Part shown: piece after piece, positions 49,870 to 57,943 of the stretch
Layout: each line of letters opens with the position of its first letter
Position numbering within the stretch: the stretch's first letter is position 1
Source: Roseovarius nubinhibens ISM
GTDB lineage: Bacteria > Pseudomonadota > Alphaproteobacteria > Rhodobacterales > Rhodobacteraceae
Length of the DNA stretch: 64,000 nt
Direction: 5' to 3'
Assembly: GCF_000152625.1 (NCBI RefSeq)
Contig: NZ_CH724156.1
Coordinates: forward strand, 628,966-692,965
Position numbers and translations under genes: made by a program
The notes under the pieces: generated by a model
What the model was told of the DNA's origin: nothing
Databases searched by the model: none
What the model saw: only the letters and a program-made list of their open reading frames with translations

Positions 49870-50154
49870 ATGTTTCGCGCAAACCTCGGAACCGCGCTTC
49901 GCGGCTCTTGCACCCTATTCACGGCCCTCATCGTCCTTCACAGCGCCCCCAATGCGGCACAGGCGCATTCGGAAAAGACACGCGCCGCGACCATTTCGAC
50001 AAAATCGGCAGAGCGGACACCGGCCCGGATCAACCTGCTCGCAGGTCCCCGCGCCGCCAAGCGGACAACCATCCGCGCCTCGCAGGTCGGCAATGGCAGC
50101 TATATCTGCTCGCCCGCCGGGTTTGGCCGCAAGTCGCGCTGCTACAGCAACTAA
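49870..50154 (+). CDS. Small secreted protein with Cys-containing C-terminus
   Basis: The 94-residue protein has a signal peptide (cleavage near NAAQAHS), a basic low-complexity middle, and an ending GNGSYICSPAGFGRKSRCYS with two cysteines. Similar short endings occur in small secreted proteins of related alphaproteobacteria, as far as I recall, but no function is known to me. The two cysteines, 11 apart, could form a disulfide loop. AAAGGAACGG precedes the ATG. Confidence 0.7.
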   Translation: MFRANLGTALRGSCTLFTALIVLHSAPNAAQAHSEKTRAATISTKSAERTPARINLLAGPRAAKRTTIRASQVGNGSYICSPAGFGRKSRCYSN

Positions 50155-50164
50155 GCGCGACTGA

Positions 50165-50803
50165 TCACTCGGGGCGCGCACCGGCCTGCAGCCGCGCGAA
50201 GAGGCGCAGCGCGTGGCTCGGGTCTTGGGACATGGCGGGCATGACCGGCGCATAGCCTGCGGCGATCAGCCCGGCGATCTCGGGGCGCAGGATCACCCGA
50301 TCCGTGTCCGGCGCGATGGCCAGCGGCGACAGCGATTGAAACGCCGTGTCGGACCAGAGCAGCATGATCTGCACCACCTGGCTCAGCGCCAGGGTTTCGG
50401 CCGGCATGTTCGACAGCGCCTCATCCATCCGCAGAAAGACAAAGCTCGCCCGAATGGCGCCGTCCTTGTCAAACCGGAACATCCGGTATTGATTGGCCCC
50501 CGCCCCCTTGAGCCGCGCCACCAGCGGGGCGAGATCCGGCACCAGCCGGTCGAGATCGGGCACCTCGAGCAGCTCATCCCAATCGCGGAAGAAGAAGAAC
50601 ATGAGATTGCTGCCGAGCTCGGGATCGGTCTCGGCCATCTGATGACCGGCGAGCGTCACCACCGCCTCGAGCGCGCCCTTGACCACCTCGAGAGTGGCAT
50701 CCTCGACGCCAAAGACGATGGGCGCGATGGGCCGCCCCCAACGCGCGAAGAGGTAGCTGCCGTCGGAGCGGGTGAAAAGCCGGGCGATGTCGTCATGTGT
50801 CAT
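50165..50803 (-). CDS. Conserved hypothetical protein (212 aa)
   Basis: I do not recognise a named family. The protein has no signal peptide or membrane helix. It has a regular alpha/beta character with YLFARWGRPIAPIVFGVED, LMFFFFRDWDELLEVPDLDR and QYRMFRFDKDGAIRASFVFL. Composition and codon use match the neighbours, so it is a real gene. It is convergent with the small secreted protein gene (10 bp between stops) and diverges from the lipoprotein gene over 108 bp. Confidence 0.75.
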   Translation of the reverse strand: MTHDDIARLFTRSDGSYLFARWGRPIAPIVFGVEDATLEVVKGALEAVVTLAGHQMAETDPELGSNLMFFFFRDWDELLEVPDLDRLVPDLAPLVARLKGAGANQYRMFRFDKDGAIRASFVFLRMDEALSNMPAETLALSQVVQIMLLWSDTAFQSLSPLAIAPDTDRVILRPEIAGLIAAGYAPVMPAMSQDPSHALRLFARLQAGARPE

Positions 50804-50911
50804 GGCGCTCTGCTACAAAGTCAGCCCGCGCCGCGCAACCCCTTGGGCGGAACCGGGAGCGGGGCCTTGCGTTGACAAGGCGCGAGCAGACAGCCCCGGC
50901 GGAGACCCCAC

Positions 50912-51367
50912 GTGACGCGACATCTGAGACCCTGGCTCTGGCTCATCGCTGCGGTGACGATGCTGACGGGCTGCTATTTCCCCGATGATCCGAAACACAC
51001 GCTCGCGACCATCGAGCGACAGGGCGTGATCCAGGTCGGGATACTGGCCGAACCGCTGCCCGAAGCCGATGCCAAGGTGATCGCGCGCTTCGCCAAGAGC
51101 CTGGGCGTGCGCACCGATTATGTCCGCGGGCCAGCCCATGCGCTGCTCGCCGGGTTGGAAGAGGGCAATATCCATCTGCTGGCAGGCGACATCCCCGAAG
51201 ACACGCCGATGGCAAGCCACGCGGCGCTGAGCAATCCTTACCCGCCGCGCGTCAGGCTGCCGGGACGGACGGAGAGTCGGTCGGAGAAGCGCGTGCTGTT
51301 GCTGCGCAAGGGCGAGAACCGGTTGCTTCTGCGGCTCAACCGAAGCCTGAGGGAGGCCGGGCAATGA
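50912..51367 (+). CDS. Lipoprotein with a partial solute-binding-like domain
   Basis: The 151-residue protein has a lipoprotein signal (lipobox MLTGC, Cys at about 21). The segment TIERQGVIQVGILAEPLPEA resembles the first lobe of extracellular solute-binding family 3 or MltF proteins. The domain is too short for the two-lobe fold: only lobe one plus a basic tail remain. The ORF overlaps the CDF transporter start by 4 bp (ATGA), so the two are probably translated together. A metal or envelope sensing role is only a guess. Confidence 0.72.
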   Translation: MTRHLRPWLWLIAAVTMLTGCYFPDDPKHTLATIERQGVIQVGILAEPLPEADAKVIARFAKSLGVRTDYVRGPAHALLAGLEEGNIHLLAGDIPEDTPMASHAALSNPYPPRVRLPGRTESRSEKRVLLLRKGENRLLLRLNRSLREAGQ

Positions 51368-52299
51368 GTGATCGGCCGACGTTGCCCCCGCATATCCGGC
51401 AGAGCCTCGAGAGGGCGCGGCGGCTCGAATGGTGGACGTTGGGCTGGCTCGTCAGCATCGTGGCGGTGATGGCCCTCGTGATGGGGTCGAGCCAGGCGAT
51501 GCAGGCGGCCTGGATCGAGGATATGCTGTCGCTCCTGCCGCCGATCCTCTTTCTTCTGGCGGCGCATTTCGAAGGCAAACCCGCCTCGCCCGCCTATCCC
51601 TTTGGTCTCGATCGGCTCGGGTCGCTGTGCTTTTTGCTGGCCGCCGGGGCGCTCACCCTGATGGGCGGTTATCTCATCTATGATGCGCTGCATGTGCTCA
51701 TCGCCCAAGAACATCCGACCATCGGCAGCGTATCCCTCTTTGGTCACGAGATCTGGCTCGGCTGGCTGATGATGGCGGCGCTGGCCTATTCGGTGGTGCC
51801 GCCGGTGATCCTTGGCCGCAAGAAACGCGCGCTGGCGCCGGAGCTGATGGATAAGGTGCTCTTTACCGATGCCGAAATGAACGCGGCCGATTGGAAAACC
51901 GGGCTGGCCGGGATCGTCGGGGTGATCGGGATCGGCTTTGGGATCTGGTGGGCGGATGCGCTGGCGGCAGGGGTTATCGGGGCCGATATCCTGCGCGATG
52001 GGCTGCGCGCCTTGCGGATTTCGGTGGCAGAGCTTCTCGATGGGGCCCCGCGCGAATTGAACTCGCCCGAGGTGTCCGGGGCCGTCGCGAAAATCCGCGC
52101 GGCCGTGCCCGTAGACCGGCCCGTGCGGGTCCGCGAAACGGGGCGCTTCCTGCATGTGGAGATCGCCGACGATCAGGACACCACCCCGTCAGAAGCGTTT
52201 CAAACCAAGGCCTTGGGCGAGGATGGCTGGCGCATCGTCAATGTCACCGGCCCCGCGCCGCCGGACATCCGCAAGGGCGCGCGCCACAACGAGGAATAG
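51364..52299 (+). CDS. Cation diffusion facilitator (CDF) family transporter
   Basis: The 311-residue protein has about six membrane helices (about 24-46, 52-72, 86-108, 125-150, 180-200 and 200-215) and a C-terminal cytoplasmic ferredoxin-like domain (about 222-300). The metal sites diverge from classical HxxxD: helix II has AAWIEDMLSLLPP and helix V FTDAEMNAADWKTG. The Asp and Glu residues suggest a metal other than zinc, possibly Mn or Fe; this is inference. The gene is coupled to the upstream lipoprotein. Confidence 0.85.
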   Translation: MSDRPTLPPHIRQSLERARRLEWWTLGWLVSIVAVMALVMGSSQAMQAAWIEDMLSLLPPILFLLAAHFEGKPASPAYPFGLDRLGSLCFLLAAGALTLMGGYLIYDALHVLIAQEHPTIGSVSLFGHEIWLGWLMMAALAYSVVPPVILGRKKRALAPELMDKVLFTDAEMNAADWKTGLAGIVGVIGIGFGIWWADALAAGVIGADILRDGLRALRISVAELLDGAPRELNSPEVSGAVAKIRAAVPVDRPVRVRETGRFLHVEIADDQDTTPSEAFQTKALGEDGWRIVNVTGPAPPDIRKGARHNEE

Positions 52300-52315
52300 C
52301 GCCATTGCCCGCTGG

Positions 52316-53344
52316 TTACTTGCCGAAGAGGTCCGTGCTGCCCCGCGCCACCGGCGGGGCCAGCCCGAGATGGGTCCAGCCGCCTTGGGCCAGCATCCGG
52401 CCGCGCGGCGTGCGCTGAATGAGCCCCTGCTGCAGCAGGAAAGGCTCAATCACCTCTTCCAAAGCGTCGCGGCTTTCGCTTAGCGCGGCGCTCAGCGTTT
52501 CGATCCCCACCGGGCCGCCTTGGTAGGCCTCGGCGATGAGCCGCAGATAGCGCCGGTCGGCCCCATCCAGCCCGAGATGATCGACCCCGAGCCGGGTCAG
52601 CGCATTGTCGGCCAGCGCCTTGGTGATCTTGCCATCGCCCTCGACCACGGCGAAATCCACCACCCGTCGCAACAGCCGCCCGGCGATCCGGGGTGTGCCC
52701 CGCGAGCGGCGGGCAATCTCCATCGCGCCATCGCGTTCGGCGGGCACTTTGAGCTTGTCCGCGTTGCGCCAGACGATCTCGTTCAGCTCCTCCACCGTGT
52801 AGAATTGGAGCCGCGTCGGGATGCCAAACCGGTCGCGCAGCGGCGTGGTCAGCAGGCCGAGCCGCGTCGTCGCGCCGACCAGCGTGAAGGGCTGCAGCTC
52901 GATCCGCACGGTGCGCGCCGCCGGCCCCTCGCCGATCACGAGATCGAGCTCGAAATCCTCGAGCGCCGGGTAGAGCACCTCTTCCACCGCCGGGTTGAGC
53001 CGGTGGATTTCGTCGATAAAGAGCACATCGCGCGCCTCGAGATTGGTGAGGATCGCCGCCAGATCGCCCGCCTTGGCGAGGACCGGCCCCGAAGTCATGC
53101 GAAAACCGACCCCCAACTCGCGCGCCATGATCTGCGCCAGCGTCGTCTTGCCAAGTCCCGGCGGCCCGTGAAACAGCGTGTGATCCATCGCCTCGCCACG
53201 CTGGCGGGCGGATTGGATAAAGATGCGCAGGTTCGAGCGGGCCTCGGCCTGACCGATGAAATCCTCGAGCGCCTGCGGGCGCAGCGCGCGGTCGAAATCC
53301 TCGGCCATCGGTTCGGGGCGCAATGTGGGATCGGGTTCGCTCAT
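52316..53344 (-). CDS. ruvB: Holliday junction branch migration helicase RuvB
   Basis: AAA+ motor driving Holliday junction migration with RuvA. The 342-residue protein has Walker [14 protein letters not shown] (about 59-71), Walker [12 protein letters not shown], sensor [20 protein letters not shown] with the arginine finger, and a C-terminal winged helix with RTPRGR. The ORF is 6 bp from ruvA; the order ruvC-ruvA-ruvB is standard. Confidence 0.98.
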   Translation of the reverse strand: MSEPDPTLRPEPMAEDFDRALRPQALEDFIGQAEARSNLRIFIQSARQRGEAMDHTLFHGPPGLGKTTLAQIMARELGVGFRMTSGPVLAKAGDLAAILTNLEARDVLFIDEIHRLNPAVEEVLYPALEDFELDLVIGEGPAARTVRIELQPFTLVGATTRLGLLTTPLRDRFGIPTRLQFYTVEELNEIVWRNADKLKVPAERDGAMEIARRSRGTPRIAGRLLRRVVDFAVVEGDGKITKALADNALTRLGVDHLGLDGADRRYLRLIAEAYQGGPVGIETLSAALSESRDALEEVIEPFLLQQGLIQRTPRGRMLAQGGWTHLGLAPPVARGSTDLFGK

Positions 53345-53350
53345 CTCCGG

Positions 53351-54025
53351 TTATCCCTGTGGTGCCAAGAGCTTGAGCGCGGCGCGGATGAGCGCGGGCG
53401 TCTCCGCCTCGGGCGCGGTATCCGCGGCCTGGGCCACGGCGCTTGCCGCCTCGCCCGGCGCATAGCCGAGATTGCTCAGCGCCGAGAGCGCCTCGGCCTG
53501 AGCCGATTGCGAGGCCCGGGCAGGCGTCGGCGCGGCGGCGGCGCGCGGGGTCTCGATCACCTCGTCCTGATCGTCAGGAGCGGGCATAGGGGCCGTCGCG
53601 GCCCCGGCCCCCATCGCCATCACCTGCGGTGCTTTGTCCTTGAGCTCATTCACCACGCGCTGAGCGGTTTTGGGGCCGACGCCCTTGGCCGCCTTGAGCG
53701 CGTTCCAATCGCCGAGATTGATGGCGCGGCTCACCCCTTCGACCCCGAGCGTGCCGAGAATGGCGAGCGAGGCCTTGGCCCCGATGCCCTGCACCCCCAT
53801 CAGCAGGCGGTGCCATTCCTTTTCCACGAGGCTGGTAAAACCGAAGAGCTGCAACAGGTCCTCGCGCACCAGAAGATCGGTATAGAGCGCCGTATGTTCG
53901 CCCACCGGCGGCAGTGCCTGCAATGTCCGGTCGGAGCAATAGACGAGATAGCCCACCCCCCGCACATCGAGCAGAACGTGATCCTCGGCGCGGTAATCCA
54001 CCCGACCTGCCAACCGTCCGATCAT
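53351..54025 (-). CDS. ruvA: Holliday junction DNA-binding protein RuvA
   Basis: The start is ATG 54025 ([12 protein letters not shown]), overlapping the ruvC stop by 4 bp. The 224-residue protein has an OB-fold (about 1-62), helix-hairpin-helix motifs ([17 protein letters not shown] and [20 protein letters not shown]), an Ala/Pro linker and a C-terminal RuvB-binding domain ([19 protein letters not shown]). It holds the junction in a square-planar form. Confidence 0.97.
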   Translation of the reverse strand: MIGRLAGRVDYRAEDHVLLDVRGVGYLVYCSDRTLQALPPVGEHTALYTDLLVREDLLQLFGFTSLVEKEWHRLLMGVQGIGAKASLAILGTLGVEGVSRAINLGDWNALKAAKGVGPKTAQRVVNELKDKAPQVMAMGAGAATAPMPAPDDQDEVIETPRAAAAPTPARASQSAQAEALSALSNLGYAPGEAASAVAQAADTAPEAETPALIRAALKLLAPQG

Positions 54026-54525
54026 GCCTGTACCCTTCCTGCTTCGCGCAATTCCTGCCCGCCCCGTGTATAATGCGCGTGGCAAATGGCAATGGCGAGC
54101 GCGTCGGCGGCGTCCGGGCTTGCCGGGTTGGCGCCGGGCAGTTGCATCTTGACCATATGGGCGATCTGCCCCTTGTCGGCATGGCCGACGCCGACCACGG
54201 TTTTCTTGACCCGGTTGGGGGCGTATTCGCCGACAGATATCCCCGCCTGCGCAGGAACCAGGAGGGCGATCCCCCGCGCCTGACCGAGCTTGAGCGTCGC
54301 CACCCCGTCCTTGTTCACGAAGGTCTGCTCGATAGCCGCCGTGTCGGGCGCAAAGCGCGCGACAATCTCGGTGAGCTGGATGTGCAGGGACAAAAGACGC
54401 TGGGCCAGATCGTCGCCGGTCGAATGACAGACACCGTTGGCCACATGGCTGAGCCGGCTGCCCGAGACATCGATGACGCCCCATCCGAGGTTCCTCAGCC
54501 CAGGGTCGATCCCGAGTACGCGCAT
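54022..54525 (-). CDS. ruvC: Holliday junction resolvase RuvC
   Basis: The start is ATG 54525 ([12 protein letters not shown]); the open frame continues upstream without similarity. The 167-residue protein keeps the four catalytic acids at the same numbers as E. coli: Asp7, Glu66, Asp138 and Asp141. It cuts Holliday junctions symmetrically. It is first in the ruvCAB operon, with a 346-bp gap upstream. Confidence 0.97.
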   Translation of the reverse strand: MRVLGIDPGLRNLGWGVIDVSGSRLSHVANGVCHSTGDDLAQRLLSLHIQLTEIVARFAPDTAAIEQTFVNKDGVATLKLGQARGIALLVPAQAGISVGEYAPNRVKKTVVGVGHADKGQIAHMVKMQLPGANPASPDAADALAIAICHAHYTRGGQELREAGRVQA

Positions 54526-54871
54526 GCCTGCCACCCTGCTCTCTTGGTGTTTTGTGTTTTCTCTCGCATAGCACGAAACAAGAACAAACGCCAAGCACCA
54601 TCGCAGCCTGGGCCCAAGCCTTGCCCCAGCTCGGGCCGCTCTGTGACCGAAAGGATGCACATTTTTTAAGCAGGTTTTTCGGGGGCCGCGCGGGCCCGTT
54701 GGCGGGCGGCGCAGCAGAGCCCTTTTATACAAGGCCATGGGCGTACAAACGATCCATGCACGCACTGCATAAGGACTATGCAACTTGCACAGTTGTTACA
54801 TTTCGCGCCACCCCCTAAATGGCGCCTTAGCAACAGACAACATAATACGCTCCGATAGAAGGAATGGCCCC
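54526..54871. promoter_or_regulatory. 346-bp divergent regulatory gap between ruvC and a DUF1127 gene
   Basis: No gene is seen. The ruvC-proximal part should carry the ruv promoter. Nearer the DUF1127 gene lie two overlapping dyads: ATGCA-N5-TGCAT (54756-54770) and TGCAT-N7-ATGCA (54766-54782). The two outer ATGCA units are 22 bp apart, about two helical turns. A stretch TTTTATACAAGG near 54723 is a possible -10 region. The dyads are candidate operators. Confidence 0.45.
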
Positions 54872-55054
54872 ATGGCTGCAATTGAAATGACCCGCCCCGT
54901 CGCTCACCGTCCGCTGGCCCGCCTGATGGAACGCCTGAGCGCTTGGAATGCCGCACGCGCCACCCGCGTTGCCCTGTCCCGCCTCAGCGACCGCGAGCTT
55001 GAAGACATCGGTCTCGAGCGTGGCGACATCCACAAGGTCGCCTACACCCGCTAA
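54872..55054 (+). CDS. Small DUF1127 protein
   Basis: The start is ATG 54872 (MAAIEMTRPVAHR). The 60-residue, basic protein has a DUF1127 domain at the C-terminus: LSRLSDRELEDIGLERGDI. In Rhodobacter sphaeroides and relatives such proteins are stress-induced and some bind RNA and affect small-RNA maturation. Whether this one does is unknown. The gene is followed by a short hairpin (55064-55081) and then a strong terminator, so it is a monocistronic unit with a structured 3' end. Confidence 0.88.
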   Translation: MAAIEMTRPVAHRPLARLMERLSAWNAARATRVALSRLSDRELEDIGLERGDIHKVAYTR

Positions 55055-55093
55055 GACAGGGTTCAGGCGTGGATGCGCCTGTGCCACGTGAAC

Positions 55094-55127
55094 AAAGACC
55101 CTACGCCGCACTGGCGCAGGGTCTTTT
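55094..55127 (+). terminator. Rho-independent terminator after the DUF1127 gene
   Basis: AAAGACCCTACGCC pairs with GGCGCAGGGTCTTT (one A/C mismatch) around a 5-nt loop and runs into TTTTTT. It is one of the strongest terminators in the window and lies 40 bp past the stop codon. Confidence 0.92.
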
Positions 55128-55190
55128 TTAATGCCCTGAGAGATGGGCCAACGCATGAACACATCTTGAGAGAGATGCTGGAGGGTGCGC

Positions 55191-55532
55191 TTAGAAATAC
55201 GGGGCCACGTTGCGGGCGACCACTTCGGCCAGGGGATCGGGCTGCATCACAAAGGCGCCGATCTGCTCTTGCAGGGGACCTTGGGACATTTCGCTGATCC
55301 GCTGTTCATAGCTCGCCGCGCCGATCTGCGCGATCACCAGCCCTTTGAAGGCGAGAAAGCCGACCACGATCAGCGCCAGACTGCGCCAGGGAAAGCCGAT
55401 TTTGCGGCGTTTGGGTTTGAAAACGATGAGACCATCGCGGCCAACCTTGCAGGAATAGCCCCGTGCGAGTTTGGCGTGTTTCCGTTCGACCGCTTTAAGC
55501 CGGTTGGAAAATGTGTTCGTTGCATCGGACAT
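55191..55532 (-). CDS. Hypothetical single-pass membrane protein
   Basis: The start is ATG 55532 (MSDATNTFSNRL). The 113-residue protein has a basic N-terminal half (LKAVERKHAKLARGYSCKVG, FKPKRRKIG), one membrane helix at about 52-70 (SLALIVVGFLAFKGLVIAQI) and a short periplasmic tail. It resembles small inner-membrane proteins found in Rhodobacterales next to various genes; the function is not known. It is convergent with the DUF1127 unit and has 112 bp to the prmA stop. Confidence 0.7.
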   Translation of the reverse strand: MSDATNTFSNRLKAVERKHAKLARGYSCKVGRDGLIVFKPKRRKIGFPWRSLALIVVGFLAFKGLVIAQIGAASYEQRISEMSQGPLQEQIGAFVMQPDPLAEVVARNVAPYF

Positions 55533-55644
55533 AGCAGCATCCTGAAATCCGGCCCCCACCGGTTCAGAGACAAAACTAGGTTGGAAATGTGGCAATTTCT
55601 GGGCGGACGCCCTGAAATTGCTCTTATTTATCGGAGATTTAGGC

Positions 55645-56508
55645 TTATTTTTGGAGGATTAGCGTCGTCCATTCACCAATCTCGGTCCGCTGGACCAGAC
55701 TGTTTCCAAGACCTTCATAAACCGCCACGACCTCATCCGCCTGCTCGTTGAGAATCCCCGAGAGAATCGCATAGCCGCCGGGCAGACGCTGCTCTGTCAT
55801 TTCCGGTGCGAGGTCGATCAGCGGGCCTTTGAGGATATTGGCGAAGATCAGATCGAATTGGGTCGCTTGCAGCACCTCATGGTCGAACCCCATCGCCTCG
55901 AGGCAGTTGACCCGCCCCTCGAGGCCATTGGCCGCGACATTGGCCTCGGCCACCTCGACCGCCACCGCGTCGATGTCGCTGGCCAGCATCACACCGGGCC
56001 AGATCCGCGCCGCCGCCATCGCCAGAACCGCCGTGCCACAGCCGATATCGGCCACGGATGTGCCGACAAAGCCCTGATTGGCCAGATGATCCAGCGCCTG
56101 AAGACAGCCCTGCGTCGTGCCGTGATGCCCGGTGCCAAAGGCCATGGCGGCCTCGATCAAGAGCGGCTCGGCCCCGTCCGGCACCTTGTCGGCATCATGG
56201 CTGCCATAGACAAAGAACCGCCCCGCCTCGACCGGGGTCAGCTCGCGGCGCACCTTGGCGACCCAATCCTGATCCGGTACTTCGGAGACGGCGAAAGGCT
56301 TCGCCCCATAGGCCGCCGCAAGCAGTTCGAGCCCGGCGATATCGGGCTTTTCGATGAAATAGCCGCCCACTTCCCAAGTGCCCGAGCCGTCTTCGACCTC
56401 GAACACCCCGATGCCGGTGGCTTCGGGCTCGAGCATCTCCATCGCCTCTGCCAATGCCTCGGCGGGCTCTTTTCCAGTCAGGGTCGTGAGGGCGGTATAG
56501 GTGGACAT
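55645..56508 (-). CDS. prmA: Ribosomal protein L11 methyltransferase PrmA
   Basis: The 287-residue SAM-dependent enzyme trimethylates ribosomal protein L11. Its signatures are EAAMAFGTGHHGTTQGCLQAL, VADIGCGTAVLAMAAARIW (motif I), LASDIDAVAVEVAEANVAAN and FDLIFANILKGPLIDLAP (NxxxxP-type motif). The length is usual for the alphaproteobacterial form. It lies 18 bp downstream of the MFS gene. Confidence 0.95.
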   Translation of the reverse strand: MSTYTALTTLTGKEPAEALAEAMEMLEPEATGIGVFEVEDGSGTWEVGGYFIEKPDIAGLELLAAAYGAKPFAVSEVPDQDWVAKVRRELTPVEAGRFFVYGSHDADKVPDGAEPLLIEAAMAFGTGHHGTTQGCLQALDHLANQGFVGTSVADIGCGTAVLAMAAARIWPGVMLASDIDAVAVEVAEANVAANGLEGRVNCLEAMGFDHEVLQATQFDLIFANILKGPLIDLAPEMTEQRLPGGYAILSGILNEQADEVVAVYEGLGNSLVQRTEIGEWTTLILQK

Positions 56509-56526
56509 GGCGGGCCTCTGTCAGAG

Positions 56527-57759
56527 TTATTCTGCGGGGCGGACCAGCGGGTTGGTCAGCCTTGTTTCATTGCCGATAGCCGGATGGCGCGGGATAAGCA
56601 ACGCCAGCAAGAGCGACACGGTCGCCATCGCGGCCGCCAGAATGAACACGGCGGCGGGCGACACGAGCCACAGGTAGCCCAAAAGCGCCGGCAGGAAGAC
56701 GGCGGCGATATGGTTGATGGTAAAGGCCACGGCGGCGGTGGGGGCGATATCGGCGGGATCGGCGATTTTCTGGAAATAGGTCTTGAGCGCCAGCGCCAGC
56801 GCGAAGAGCAGGTGATCCACCACATAGAGCACCGCCGCGAGCAGCACGCCCCAGCCGAACATGTAGATCCCGCCATAGGCGAGGAACACCAGCGCCAGCC
56901 CGGCATATTCGAAAACCAGCGTGTTGCGTTCGCCGAACCGGGCCACGGCCTGGCCCATCAATGGCGCGAAAATCATGTTAGCGACGAGGTTGATGAGAAA
57001 GAGCGCAGTGACTTCATGGACGTCGAAGCCGAACTTCTCGACCATCATAAACCCCGCAAAAACCACGAAAATCTGGCGTCGGGCACCGGCCATGAATTGC
57101 AGCGCGTAATAGAGCCAGTAGCGGCGGCGCAGGATCATCTTCTTGACCTGCGGGGTGGGCGATTCAAACTGCGGGTAGGCGAAGAGGGCAATGAGCGCGA
57201 CCAGCGCGGTAAAGCCGCCCGAGGCCATGTAGACGATATTGTAGCTCAGCCCCAGCGTCTCCCAGAGCGCCACGATGATCACATAGACCACCAGCGTCGC
57301 CGCCGAGCCCGCCGCCACCAGCCAGCCGAGCACCTTGGGCGCGCGGACCTTGTCGAGCCATTGCAGCTGAAGCGACTGGTTGACCGTCTCGTAATAATGG
57401 AAGCCGATCGAGCTCAGCATGGTGATGGTGAGGATGCCGCCCATGGTCGGAAACCAGGCGGTGATGGCCGTAGCGGCCCCCAGAAGAGCCAAGGAAACAA
57501 GGCCCAAGACCTGTTCGCGCATGAAGATGATGATGGCGATGACCCCCACCGCCAGAAAGCCCGGGATCTCGCGCACCGTGTGCAGCCAGCCGATGTCGGA
57601 GCCGTCGAAGCCGGCGACTTCGATGGTGAAATTATTGAGCAGCGCCGACCAGGTGGAGAAGGCGATGGGCATGGCGGCGGCCATCAGGAACAGAAGGGTC
57701 ACGGGCCGGCGCCAGAAAGGCAGATGGCGGGCCTCGCCGAGGGGGACGATCTGGGTCAT
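56527..57759 (-). CDS. MFS transporter
   Basis: The start at ATG 57759 (MTQIVPLGEARHLP) is preferred; a GTG at 57843 would add 28 residues and has no ribosome site. The protein has about 410 residues and 11-12 membrane helices (first about 22-45; last pair about 345-390). The sugar/proton-type loop motifs are weak, so the substrate is not predictable. It precedes prmA by 18 bp. A phased TACCGAC array ends 107 bp before this start, suggesting shared control with the tad-linked ATPase gene. Confidence 0.8.
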   Translation of the reverse strand: MTQIVPLGEARHLPFWRRPVTLLFLMAAAMPIAFSTWSALLNNFTIEVAGFDGSDIGWLHTVREIPGFLAVGVIAIIIFMREQVLGLVSLALLGAATAITAWFPTMGGILTITMLSSIGFHYYETVNQSLQLQWLDKVRAPKVLGWLVAAGSAATLVVYVIIVALWETLGLSYNIVYMASGGFTALVALIALFAYPQFESPTPQVKKMILRRRYWLYYALQFMAGARRQIFVVFAGFMMVEKFGFDVHEVTALFLINLVANMIFAPLMGQAVARFGERNTLVFEYAGLALVFLAYGGIYMFGWGVLLAAVLYVVDHLLFALALALKTYFQKIADPADIAPTAAVAFTINHIAAVFLPALLGYLWLVSPAAVFILAAAMATVSLLLALLIPRHPAIGNETRLTNPLVRPAE

Positions 57760-57866
57760 GGCAATGGCTTTACGCCCAAACACCGGGCTTGGCGAGAGGC
57801 TTTGGCGCCAAGCGGCGGGCCGGGGGATTTGGGTATTTGACACCAGAAAGAGGCCGGAAATGGCGC

Positions 57867-57906
57867 ATCGGTGACACGTCGGTATTACGGCGGTATCGCG
57901 ACAGTG
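57867..57906 (-). repeat. 11-bp phased TACCGAC array, copy C
   Basis: Read on the - strand, heptamers begin at 57906, 57895, 57884 and 57873: CACTGTC, TACCGCC, TACCGAC, CACCGAT, each exactly 11 bp apart. The plan and the first unit match copy B, including the stretch CACTGTCG. Both lie in front of a gene in the same orientation. Confidence 0.75.
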
Positions 57907-57943
57907 CGGATTTGGGCCCCGATCGGCGGGGTCAGCAGAGGCG

